NCBI GenBank assembly: GCA_017454915.1 | Contig: JAFTCC010000056.1 | Location: 62,001 to 126,000, forward strand | From: Paludibacteraceae bacterium | Lineage (GTDB): Bacteria > Bacteroidota > Bacteroidia > Bacteroidales > Paludibacteraceae | Reading direction: 5' to 3' | Length of the DNA stretch: 64,000 bases | Shown: piece after piece, positions 35,007-43,706 of the stretch | Layout of the letters: every line of letters begins with the position of its first letter | How positions within the stretch are numbered: the stretch's first letter is position 1 | Position numbers and translations under genes: made by a program | Notes under the pieces: generated by a model | The model's database searches: none | What the model saw: the letters and a program-made list of their open reading frames with translations, nothing else | What the model was told of the DNA's origin: nothing

Positions 35007-36800
35007 ATGCGTAAAATTACTCTTTTTTTGTTGCTAATGTTATCCGTCTGTGTATATGCGGTGAGCAATTCAGCTGTTGGTTTTGGTGCGTCTGTTACTG
35101 GTGGTAAAGGCGGATTGGTTGTGGCTGTCAAAACGGCTTCAGAGCTCAAGAATGCCCTCAAGTCTTCAGGCAGCAAGATTATAGTGATAACGCAGGATAT
35201 TACCATAGACACGTATATTTCAGTTACTGTTAGCAACAAGACTTTGCTTGCTTTGCCTGGCAAGAAGTTGGTTTCCGATAGTCAGGAAAAGTCTGCAGCT
35301 GGAATTTTATACTTGAAAGGCAGCAATTTTATAATGCGCAACATAACGCTTGTGGGCCCAGGTGCATACGATTGCGACGCTACGTGTGGCGATTTGCTCA
35401 CCCTTGATGGCATGTATGGAGTTTGGGTTGACCACTGCGATTTTCAGGATGGGTGTGACGGCAATTTTGACATCAAGAACAACACAGATAACATGACTGT
35501 CAGTTACTGCCGTTTCCGTTACCTCAAGGCTCCTCGTTCCGGAGGCTCAGGCGGCAGCGACGACCATAGGTTCTCTAACCTTGTGGGGTCAGGGTCTTCT
35601 AATGCGCCTAATGACGGCCGTTTTTCAATCACCTATGACCACTGTTGGTGGGACAATGGATGCGTTGAACGCATGACGAGGTGCAGGAATGCTGACATCC
35701 ACTATCTTAACTGCTATTGGAATTCTTCGGTGGCAAAGTATTACATAGGTCCCGAAAATGCGAGCTCATATTGTGAGGGTTGCACGTTCAAGCGCCTCAA
35801 GGCATCAAAAATAGTGTCTGAGCAGTCGGGCTCCACAAATCAGATAAAGATGCTCAACTGTGTGTCTGACAATGGCTTGCCATCAGATAAGGGTTCCGCC
35901 AATGTTCCATCTTATTCATATAGCATCCAGTCGCCTGCAGATGCCGTGGCGGCCATCACTGATGCCACATGCGGCGCAGGCGCTACACTTAATGTGACTG
36001 CCGCCGGTGCGGTGTCGAGCCCTTGTGACACCTCCACAGATCCTTCAGACGATCCGTCTGATGACCCGTCAACAGATCCATCTGACGACCCATCCACCGA
36101 CCCCTCTGAAGAACCAAATCCTGAAATCCCTGATTTCGTGCCGAACGAATTGGTTAATATCTCCACTTTCTGGAACATTTCCGACTCTGATTTTCCGCTT
36201 GGCGAAATCAACGGCAAAACAACGGTTCGCAAACTGTTGATGGTGGGTTCGTCATCGAAGACTATGAATATAGCGACTACTTCACAAAATGTTGACGGCA
36301 TGGCATTCACCAAGACTCTAAAGCTTGGCGGAGCGGGCAATAAGAGTGCCAGGTATGTCGCTTTCCGTGTAGCAAGCTCATGCGTGATTGAGGTTTATGC
36401 AAAGTCGAGCGGTTCTGACGACCGAACGTTGAATTTGGCTGTTGACGGCTTCAATGTTATAAAGTCCACTCTTCCGGCGAATGCTAATGGCTCGCATTCA
36501 ACGTACACGTATAGTGGAGAGGCTGCCAACATCTATATATACAGTGCGGGCAGCGGTATCAATGTCTTTGCAATCAGAGTCACGTATAATAATGAAGGCA
36601 CAGCGTTAAATAATGCTGAAGAAGATTTAATATATGATGGCTCTGTAATCCGCAATGACTCAGGTAAGTCTGTACAAGTTTTCAATGCTTTAGGACAACA
36701 GATTATGCGAACCAGCGCAAGTGTGATACCGTTGCATAATCTGAGCAGTGGACTTTATATAATCCGCTCATCGGGCAAGTCGCTTAAAATCTTGAGGTAA
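35007..36800 (+). CDS. Secreted pectate lyase (PL1) with type IX sorting domain
   Basis: This 597-residue protein has a signal peptide (MRKITLFLLLMLSVCVYA), a right-handed beta-helix with PL1 landmarks (GVWVDHCDFQDGCDGNFDIKNNTDNMTVSYCRFRY) and a substrate-binding area near DHRFSNLVGS and FSITYDHCWWDN, then a low-complexity Asp-Pro-Ser linker (about residues 345-375), a beta-sandwich module and a C-terminal sorting domain (VQVFNALGQQIMRTSASVIPLHNLSSGLYIIRSS). It cleaves polygalacturonate by elimination and is exported by the type IX system to the surface. No susCD pair or other pectin genes are adjacent. Confidence 0.92.
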   Translation: MRKITLFLLLMLSVCVYAVSNSAVGFGASVTGGKGGLVVAVKTASELKNALKSSGSKIIVITQDITIDTYISVTVSNKTLLALPGKKLVSDSQEKSAAGILYLKGSNFIMRNITLVGPGAYDCDATCGDLLTLDGMYGVWVDHCDFQDGCDGNFDIKNNTDNMTVSYCRFRYLKAPRSGGSGGSDDHRFSNLVGSGSSNAPNDGRFSITYDHCWWDNGCVERMTRCRNADIHYLNCYWNSSVAKYYIGPENASSYCEGCTFKRLKASKIVSEQSGSTNQIKMLNCVSDNGLPSDKGSANVPSYSYSIQSPADAVAAITDATCGAGATLNVTAAGAVSSPCDTSTDPSDDPSDDPSTDPSDDPSTDPSEEPNPEIPDFVPNELVNISTFWNISDSDFPLGEINGKTTVRKLLMVGSSSKTMNIATTSQNVDGMAFTKTLKLGGAGNKSARYVAFRVASSCVIEVYAKSSGSDDRTLNLAVDGFNVIKSTLPANANGSHSTYTYSGEAANIYIYSAGSGINVFAIRVTYNNEGTALNNAEEDLIYDGSVIRNDSGKSVQVFNALGQQIMRTSASVIPLHNLSSGLYIIRSSGKSLKILR

Positions 36801-36874
36801 GCTATTCTTTTAGCAATATCTCATTAGTTACACAAGTTGGCGAGCTATTTTCCCGCAACAGCAGTCAGTATTGA

Positions 36875-36914
36875 AATAATAAACGCCGTGATTTATTTCA
36901 CGGCGTTTATTATT
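36875..36914. terminator. Bidirectional terminator between pectate lyase and FemAB-like gene
   Basis: AATAATAAACGCCGTG pairs perfectly over 16 bases with CACGGCGTTTATTATT around an 8-base loop. The stop codon of the FemAB-like gene lies inside the hairpin. Confidence 0.75.
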
Positions 36915-37885
36915 AGCGAACCAATTTTGTATCGGACAGGTTTATTTACGTGTATATATCTGCCCAGTTCGAGCAGCTCTCCTCCAAATTTCATTTTGAA
37001 GTCCCTTACTCCATATTTTACACCGGGCTCTCCTGCTCCCATAAAGTCAAAGTTTTGGTGTCCGAGTCTTTGTGAGAGCAGCAATGCCTCGATGGTAGCC
37101 ACTGTGGACGGATACAAGTGAGATTTTTTTTCATTGCCGCAGATATACCATTCAAACAAGTTTCTCATTCCTACGCACAGCATTCCGCCAATAACTTCTC
37201 CCTCTTTAGTCTTAACACATAGCAGAATGCCATGTTTTTGCAATACAACCTTACGGAAGAAGTCGAATCCCATCAGCGGACGTCGTACACGTCGGCGATA
37301 ATGCCGGCGCAGCAGTTGATAAAAGTCGTGTAAATCTTGTTCGTTGTCGCTTTGTCGGCATGTGACGCCAAGGCTCAATGCTTTTCGATATTGCCTCCGC
37401 TTGCTTTCACTCAATGCCGACATTATGTCTTTGTCGGCGGCAGTGTTGACGTGTATGTCATAGTGTGGCATGTAGTTGAAGCCTGATGCCTCAAACGCAG
37501 AGCGGTATGAGCTGTAGTCGTTGAAGTTGCGCAACTCTATGTAGATTGTGTCGGACAATGCTGTCGTCACATGCTTTAGAAGCGCTTGCACCGCCCCGGT
37601 AGGGCAATCGTTGGCTATCAGCATTCCTCCTTGTATGATTGCGCGGCGAGAAAAGTGCCGCAAGAGTCCTGTTGACGGAGTGGCGTATCCGACAATCACG
37701 GCGATGAGTTGGTCTTCTTCAGTTATGCCAAATGCAAAAGCGTCAAGCTGTGGCGTGGCATCATACAAATCGAAACATTCTGGCGACTGAAACCACGTGC
37801 TTAACCGCGCGGATTGCGACAGTTGGGTCCATTCCGCGCGGTTAATTTGTTCAGAACTTAGTATTTTCAGCCGTTTGCTGTCCAT
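36893..37885 (-). CDS. FemAB/GNAT-like acyltransferase
   Basis: This 330-residue protein fits the two-domain GNAT/FemAB type: SALSESKRRQYRKALSLGV, then LLRRHYRRRVRRPLMGFDFF and the Gly-rich GGMLCVGMRNLFEWYICGN and LGHQNFDFMGAGEPGVKYGVRDFKMKFGG. Relatives transfer aminoacyl or acetyl groups in cell-envelope synthesis. The substrate cannot be told. It is co-oriented with and 25 bases downstream of a peptide transporter gene, and its last codons lie within a terminator hairpin. Confidence 0.78.
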   Translation of the reverse strand: MDSKRLKILSSEQINRAEWTQLSQSARLSTWFQSPECFDLYDATPQLDAFAFGITEEDQLIAVIVGYATPSTGLLRHFSRRAIIQGGMLIANDCPTGAVQALLKHVTTALSDTIYIELRNFNDYSSYRSAFEASGFNYMPHYDIHVNTAADKDIMSALSESKRRQYRKALSLGVTCRQSDNEQDLHDFYQLLRRHYRRRVRRPLMGFDFFRKVVLQKHGILLCVKTKEGEVIGGMLCVGMRNLFEWYICGNEKKSHLYPSTVATIEALLLSQRLGHQNFDFMGAGEPGVKYGVRDFKMKFGGELLELGRYIHVNKPVRYKIGSLIINAVK

Positions 37886-37910
37886 TTTCGGTTTTGTACT
37901 CGTTTAGGCG

Positions 37911-39434
37911 TTATTTTGCGACTTTTTCAAGTCGTCCCATCATAGTGAACATGAATGCGGCAGCCAAGATGCAGACGCCGAAGAACACGCTCCATACTAT
38001 AGTGAGTGGCAGGCTTCCCCACAAGTATCCGCCTACGCTGACGAGTTTGTTGCCTATAGCCGTTGCAACAAACCATCCGCCCATCATAAGCCCTTTGTAT
38101 TTGGGTGGCGCCACCTTGCTCACAAAGCTTATTCCCATCGGGCTAAGCAGTAATTCTCCGAATGTTAGAATCAGGTATGTTCCTATTAGCCAATTAGGTG
38201 ACACGAAAACAGCGTCAGCCCCAGCTACCTTTTGTGCTTCAGGAGTGAGCAGTCCTGCAGAGGCGCATATCATCACGAGGTATGCGGCTCCGGCAACCAC
38301 CATGCCGTATGCGATTTTGCGCGGAGCGGATGGCTCTTTTCCGCGGCTTGCCAAATAACCGAACAAAGCCATTGACACAGGGGTGAGTGCTACAACATAA
38401 AAGGGGTTAAACTGTTGGAAAATAGGGGCGCTGATGTCTGTTGATGCGGGCAGGTTATCGAATTTCCACCACAGGAAGGCAGCCACAAGTATTAGCAGCC
38501 CGATGCTGATGGCTTTACTTTTCGTTTCTTTGCTTTGGGCAAGTGCGAAACCTGCATATACAGCTACGACAATAGCCACAAGATTCCAGATGTCGAATGC
38601 CATGCTTTGCACGCCGCTGCTGGTTTTGGCGGTGAACTGGTCGGCAAAATACGTCAGGGTAAGTCCGTTTTGGTGGAATGCCATCCAGAAGAAGATAACG
38701 ACAGCAAACACAAGCCCTAAGGCAATCATGCGCTGTTTGGTTTCTGCAGGTGTTAGTTCAACCGCTTTATCGTCCGAACTGGTTTTGTCAGCCTTTTTCT
38801 TGCCGCCTTCTGTGTGCCGGAACGTGCTGCGGAAAGCGTAGTAAATGGCGATTGACAGGATGAGCGACGCGCATGCCACGGCAAATGCGAAGTGGTAGCT
38901 GTCGTTAACGCTATAGCCGAGGCTTTTTTGCGCATATTCCATTATTTTGATTGCGGCAGTAGGCGCAAACATGGCGCCGATATTGATAGCCATATAGAAA
39001 ATTGAGAATCCGGCGTCGCGTTTGTCGGCATATTTGGGGTCGTCATACAGATTGCCTACCATGACCTGCAGGTTGCCTTTGAAAAGTCCTGTGCCAAGGC
39101 TTATGAGCACGAGCGCTATGAGCATAACGACGAGTGCAAGCGTTTCTCCGCCAAGCGGAACGGAGAGAAGCAGATAGCCGGCAAACATGATTAGGATGCC
39201 GATTGTCACCATACGACCAAATCCAAATTTGTCCGCTAACCATCCTCCCACAACGGGAAGGAAATAGACGAGCATTAGAAAATCTCCGTAGATTTCGCCT
39301 GACACTGTTTCGGTAAGTCCAAAATTAGCTCCTAAGAAAAGAGCAAATACGGCTAACATGGTGTAGTAGCCGAAGCGTTCGCCGGTATTAGCGAGTGCAA
39401 GGGCATAAAGCCCGCGCGGTTGTCCTTCAAACAT
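37911..39434 (-). CDS. POT/PTR family proton-coupled peptide transporter
   Basis: This 507-residue membrane protein has the family start TGERFGYYTMLAVFALFL, the GLFKGNLQVMVGNLY helix and GFSIFYMAINIGAMFAP, with about 12-14 membrane helices and a long charged central loop (KKKADKTSSDDKAVEL). It imports di- or tripeptides with protons. It may feed the amino-acid needs of an asaccharolytic or mixed lifestyle. The downstream FemAB-like gene is 25 bases away. Confidence 0.94.
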   Translation of the reverse strand: MFEGQPRGLYALALANTGERFGYYTMLAVFALFLGANFGLTETVSGEIYGDFLMLVYFLPVVGGWLADKFGFGRMVTIGILIMFAGYLLLSVPLGGETLALVVMLIALVLISLGTGLFKGNLQVMVGNLYDDPKYADKRDAGFSIFYMAINIGAMFAPTAAIKIMEYAQKSLGYSVNDSYHFAFAVACASLILSIAIYYAFRSTFRHTEGGKKKADKTSSDDKAVELTPAETKQRMIALGLVFAVVIFFWMAFHQNGLTLTYFADQFTAKTSSGVQSMAFDIWNLVAIVVAVYAGFALAQSKETKSKAISIGLLILVAAFLWWKFDNLPASTDISAPIFQQFNPFYVVALTPVSMALFGYLASRGKEPSAPRKIAYGMVVAGAAYLVMICASAGLLTPEAQKVAGADAVFVSPNWLIGTYLILTFGELLLSPMGISFVSKVAPPKYKGLMMGGWFVATAIGNKLVSVGGYLWGSLPLTIVWSVFFGVCILAAAFMFTMMGRLEKVAK

Positions 39435-39454
39435 AGTTAAATTTATTATTTAAT

Positions 39455-42400
39455 TTATAATACAATTTTAGTTGTAACTCCATTGATGCGCACCATATAT
39501 ACCCCTTGGGGCAACGTGGCGGACTGCCATGCGCCGTTCACTATCCTTTGAGCCAAAAGTTTACCAGTAGAGTCGTATATCCTGACATCAGCATTTCCAC
39601 GTATGCCCTCAATAACGATTTGTCCGTTTCGCTGGCTAACCGAGCCAATGCCCTCGCTGCTTGTGTCAAGCGAGGTGTTGACATTGTCTTTCTTAAAGAG
39701 AACGGTGATTTTTAACCGTTGGTTGTACGTTCCTGCCGCAGTGGTGAATTTTGCGTCTTGCTTTAGCAAGTCAGTAGTTGCGCCGGTTTCGCTGTCGGTG
39801 AGCAGTACAGCCTCTAATCCGCTGGTATAGCCGTTGAGTTCTGTGAAACGCAGATTATATTCTCCTGCTATGGCGGCATGGTAGCCAAGTTGTGTGCCAC
39901 GGCTGGCATCATTGGCGTTCATGGCATCGAAAGCTAAACGCTGGTCTTGCTCTATAGTGTAGAGCTGGATGTAGTTGCCCGAGCCGAATTTGGTCTGGTC
40001 TTCCATCGTGAACTCGTCGGCTTTGAAGTCTTCGTTCACGATTATAGTCGCATGGTCGCTGTCGTTGTCTGGTGCGGTAAGCACAAGCCGCAGCATATAT
40101 GTGTCGTTGTCTTCTGTTTGTGTCCTGCGTTTAGGCGCACTTGGTCGTGCTGCATTGCCTGGTAGTGATAGTGTCCCGTTTTCACTCCCGCGGACTTGCA
40201 CGAAGAACACGTCAAATGGCTCTATGTTGTTGATTTCTGCCGCAAGGTATTGTTGGAAACGTTGGTCAGTGCCCTTGTAAGGCAATACCAAATACAGGAG
40301 TTTGTTGCTGGGCAGTGTAGCACCTTTGGTGCTGATAGTGTGTAGATATGGGTTGGCAAGCATGTTCCATCCTTCGTCAAGTTGTGTGCGAGGCGCACTG
40401 ACAGGATGGGCAACCACCTCCAGCGTTTTTCCGCTGTTCTCTTGGTCGGTGTGCGGGTCGAATGGGAATACGTAACTACGCTGCGCATTTGCTTTGCCGA
40501 CAATGTCAATCCCTATCGCATGGCCTTCGGCTGCTCCGAGTGCCAGCACTGGCTCTCCGTTATCATGTATGCCGGTCCAGTTGTTCTCGTCGCTTCCGAC
40601 TGACGCTCTGCGGGCGCCATTGTAGTATTGCAAAATCCACCAGTTAGCGCTTGCGTCGGAAGTGTCATAGTTTGGATCGTCGCCGTTGAGGTAGCCTGAT
40701 TGCTTGAGGTCAAATGTGTGTGGCAGTCCGAAGAAGTAGTATCGTGTGGGGTCTATGGTGAGTACCAGATGTGCTGCTCCTGTCAGCGATAGAGAACCGC
40801 CGTTCATGTCCAGTTGACCACTATGGTCGTTTTGACGATAAATGTACAGGTTGCGGGCAGCTTTGTGTTTGCTTCCGTCAAGAGTGAGTTTTGCCCCGGG
40901 CAAAATCACTATGTCCTCAGAACCCCATGTCTCTTCGGTGTCGTCTGCGATGCCGCTGACGATGGCAGGCACCTTGGCAGTGAACGTGTTGCCGTCGGCG
41001 GTGAAGCGCAGTGTGTTGCGGAATGTAAGCGGTGTGTTAAAGCTTAATATGTCTTTGTCGTCATTTCTCTCTCCATCAATGTGCACGGTAGAGTTTCCAT
41101 TGTGGAGGAGAGTGCCTGATGATGCTCCTTCGATGACGAAACCGTCAACTTTCCACAGGACATTGGAACTCATATCGCTCTGAATGGGCAAGAACCATAA
41201 TTCTGTGATTCCACTTGGGTATGTGCCCCATTTGCCTCCGCTTGAGTAGCAGAGGTAGCGCTCGTTGTCGCCACACTTTTTGTGGAGTTCGTATTTGAAT
41301 GTGCCGTCAACTTCGGTGGTTTCGATGGTCCATTCGTAGTTAGCTTCTGCTGCTGTTGACTCCGCACTGCTAATAACGGCAAAGTTTTGTATGGTATTTA
41401 CACTGTTGCTGTTGTTACCCCACAAGCCTTTGTTGCCATTGTTGATAGCGGAGAAACGCACCGCAGCGCCATTGGCAAGAAAGCGCTCAGCATTATGTCC
41501 CCGCACAGGCCAAATGGTGTATGCGTGGATTTTGTCGGCTGTTACCTCACCGTTCTCTACCGTTGCTTCGGGAGCGTCAGGATTGCCCGGAGTATTTATG
41601 TCACCAGGCATGATGTGGTATTCTGTGCCTGATTTTGCTGCAATGGCAAATCGTTCTGGCATATTGCGGACGCGTAGCAACGAGCCGTCGCTGTTGAATG
41701 TCTCGCTATATCCGTCGCAAGAGATTGTAAATTCTGGACTTATCACTCTGCCGTCGCCTGCTTCGGATGGGGAGTATGCCACATAGACGCGTTGCGCGAA
41801 GTCGCCTTCGCTGTCAATCCGCAGCGGATTGCTGGCATTGATAGGGTGATAGCCTGAACCGTCACGGGTGTAGAAAAGCAGGTCGGGGCCGCTAATATCA
41901 ACCTTGTGGTAGGCAATACCGTGTTCAACAATAACGTATATGTAATTTTTCGCGAGAATGGCATTGCCGGCCTTTGTGGTAATAAGGGCTTTGCCGTTAG
42001 GTGCGCTGACGAGGTAGTCAACGCAGGTGAAGATGTAGTCTTTGTAGGTGACAGCCTCCCATTGAGCATACAGGGTATAGTTCTGGTTGATGGAAGCCGA
42101 AATCTGCGCACCAGGCTCAATGGCAGTGCCAGAACCGTCTTGGGCAGTATTCCACCCGGTAAACTCAAAGCCATTGCGGATGAACGTGTTAGGTAAGGCG
42201 GTAACAGCATTTCCTGCGGAATAGGGTGAACTGGTGTCAGTGAGTGTGCCGTCACCTCCATTGCCGTCATATACAATGGTATAGATAGGACTCCACTGCG
42301 CATAGAGCTCAATGTTGCCGCTGATGTTAGTGGTGATGGAGTTTCCGGGCGCGATGAGTGTGCCGTCATTTTCTATTTTCCATCCAGTGAACTCATAGCC

Positions 42401-43672
42401 GCTGCGGACGAATGTGTTAGGCAATGCCATGACAACCTCACCAGCCGAATATGGCGAGTTTGCGTCAGTGAGTGTGCCGTCACCTCCGTTGGCGTTATAA
42501 GTTACAGCATAGACTGGGCTCCACTGGGCAAAGAGTTCTATGTCGCTGTTGATGCTTTCGGTCACTATGCCTTCTGGGGCAATTAGAGTTCCGGAGTTGT
42601 CAATCTTCCATCCCACGAATTCGTATCCCTCGCGCTCGAAATTGTTATTGATGGCAGCTACGCTGCTGCCCTCGGGGTATGGCGAGTTGATGTCAGTGGT
42701 AGTGCCCGTGCCTCCGTTGGCGTTATATGTGACATTGTAGAAAGTGGGCGGATTTGTGACGTTGATAGTAACGTTAACATATACTGTGGATGCGTAGTCT
42801 GTGGTGTAAAACATCAGTTGCGCATGATATTCGGGTTTTGAAGCGGACAAGACATAATAGAGTTTGAATGTCGCCTTGACAGAAGCGCAACCGTTGGAGT
42901 TGTCGTGTGTGTATGAGAAGTCTGATGTGTTGTCGCCTGAACTGAATGCGCTGCCATTGCCTTTACGCCATTGAAGTGTCAGGTCTGCGTCAGAATTGAT
43001 AATATTGCCGTTCCACGTTTTCCCGCAAGAGTTGAAAGTAAGGTTGAGGCTATACTCGTCAGATGTTGCGGAAATTGTGTTTCCTGCGAACTCTCCTGCG
43101 TCAATGGTTATGTCGTTCATTTGGGCATAGACAGGCGCGTCTTCGCTTGGCGTGTCAACCTTGTAAACAAAAACAGCATTGCCGGTATTTGTGCTGTAAA
43201 ACCTGATTAATGTTCCGTTGCTTCGCAACAAGCGTCCGTTGGTGCTGTTTTTCAGCCAGCCGCCACTGTTGGAGCCGTCTGCTTGAATGGTATAGTCGGA
43301 GCCTGTCGCGTCATACTTAAATTCGTTTTTATCGGCGTTTGAAATATATGCCCCCTGTGCCGCATCGTAGAGTTTGAATGTGGTTCCGCTGGCAGGTTTG
43401 ACAACGACAAATTCTTTTGCGTATTTTTTCCAGTCGCTTTCGTGGTCTGCGTATGCGATGTAGGTTGCGCTGCTATTGCCGTCAAATCCGGTAATGGCAT
43501 ATCCGCCTTCCCTGCCAAAAATTATTACGTGGTCATTGTCGTTGAGTTGATTGACGTTTGCCACGTCAGTATATCCCGTGCCTGGTGCGTAAGCCACTCC
43601 GTATGCCGGAACTGATATGACAGCCATCACGAACGTCAAAATTACAGCCAGTATGTTGCCCTTTATTTTCAT
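39455..43672 (-). CDS. Giant modular surface protein with InlB B-repeats and type IX sorting domain
   Basis: This 1405-residue protein starts with a signal peptide (MKIKGNILAVILTFVMAVISVPAYG). Three Listeria-Bacteroides (InlB B-type) repeats run from about residue 320 to 560 (YNVTYNANGGTGTTTD, YAVTYNANGGDGTLTD, YTIVYDGNGGDGTLTD, each ending ELYAQWSP-like). Further on is a large part shared with the plus-strand protein at 59023, with RNLYIYRQNDHSGQLDMNGG and PYKGTDQRFQQYLAAEINN. The C-terminal sorting domain ends GKLLAQRIVNGAWQSATLPQ. It is probably surface-bound adhesin or glycan-interacting protein. It lies 34 bases after the 43707 gene. Confidence 0.85.
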   Translation of the reverse strand: MKIKGNILAVILTFVMAVISVPAYGVAYAPGTGYTDVANVNQLNDNDHVIIFGREGGYAITGFDGNSSATYIAYADHESDWKKYAKEFVVVKPASGTTFKLYDAAQGAYISNADKNEFKYDATGSDYTIQADGSNSGGWLKNSTNGRLLRSNGTLIRFYSTNTGNAVFVYKVDTPSEDAPVYAQMNDITIDAGEFAGNTISATSDEYSLNLTFNSCGKTWNGNIINSDADLTLQWRKGNGSAFSSGDNTSDFSYTHDNSNGCASVKATFKLYYVLSASKPEYHAQLMFYTTDYASTVYVNVTINVTNPPTFYNVTYNANGGTGTTTDINSPYPEGSSVAAINNNFEREGYEFVGWKIDNSGTLIAPEGIVTESINSDIELFAQWSPVYAVTYNANGGDGTLTDANSPYSAGEVVMALPNTFVRSGYEFTGWKIENDGTLIAPGNSITTNISGNIELYAQWSPIYTIVYDGNGGDGTLTDTSSPYSAGNAVTALPNTFIRNGFEFTGWNTAQDGSGTAIEPGAQISASINQNYTLYAQWEAVTYKDYIFTCVDYLVSAPNGKALITTKAGNAILAKNYIYVIVEHGIAYHKVDISGPDLLFYTRDGSGYHPINASNPLRIDSEGDFAQRVYVAYSPSEAGDGRVISPEFTISCDGYSETFNSDGSLLRVRNMPERFAIAAKSGTEYHIMPGDINTPGNPDAPEATVENGEVTADKIHAYTIWPVRGHNAERFLANGAAVRFSAINNGNKGLWGNNSNSVNTIQNFAVISSAESTAAEANYEWTIETTEVDGTFKYELHKKCGDNERYLCYSSGGKWGTYPSGITELWFLPIQSDMSSNVLWKVDGFVIEGASSGTLLHNGNSTVHIDGERNDDKDILSFNTPLTFRNTLRFTADGNTFTAKVPAIVSGIADDTEETWGSEDIVILPGAKLTLDGSKHKAARNLYIYRQNDHSGQLDMNGGSLSLTGAAHLVLTIDPTRYYFFGLPHTFDLKQSGYLNGDDPNYDTSDASANWWILQYYNGARRASVGSDENNWTGIHDNGEPVLALGAAEGHAIGIDIVGKANAQRSYVFPFDPHTDQENSGKTLEVVAHPVSAPRTQLDEGWNMLANPYLHTISTKGATLPSNKLLYLVLPYKGTDQRFQQYLAAEINNIEPFDVFFVQVRGSENGTLSLPGNAARPSAPKRRTQTEDNDTYMLRLVLTAPDNDSDHATIIVNEDFKADEFTMEDQTKFGSGNYIQLYTIEQDQRLAFDAMNANDASRGTQLGYHAAIAGEYNLRFTELNGYTSGLEAVLLTDSETGATTDLLKQDAKFTTAAGTYNQRLKITVLFKKDNVNTSLDTSSEGIGSVSQRNGQIVIEGIRGNADVRIYDSTGKLLAQRIVNGAWQSATLPQGVYMVRINGVTTKIVL

Positions 43673-43706
43673 GCCTTATAGTGTGTTACGGTGTTGAAAA
43701 TGATAG

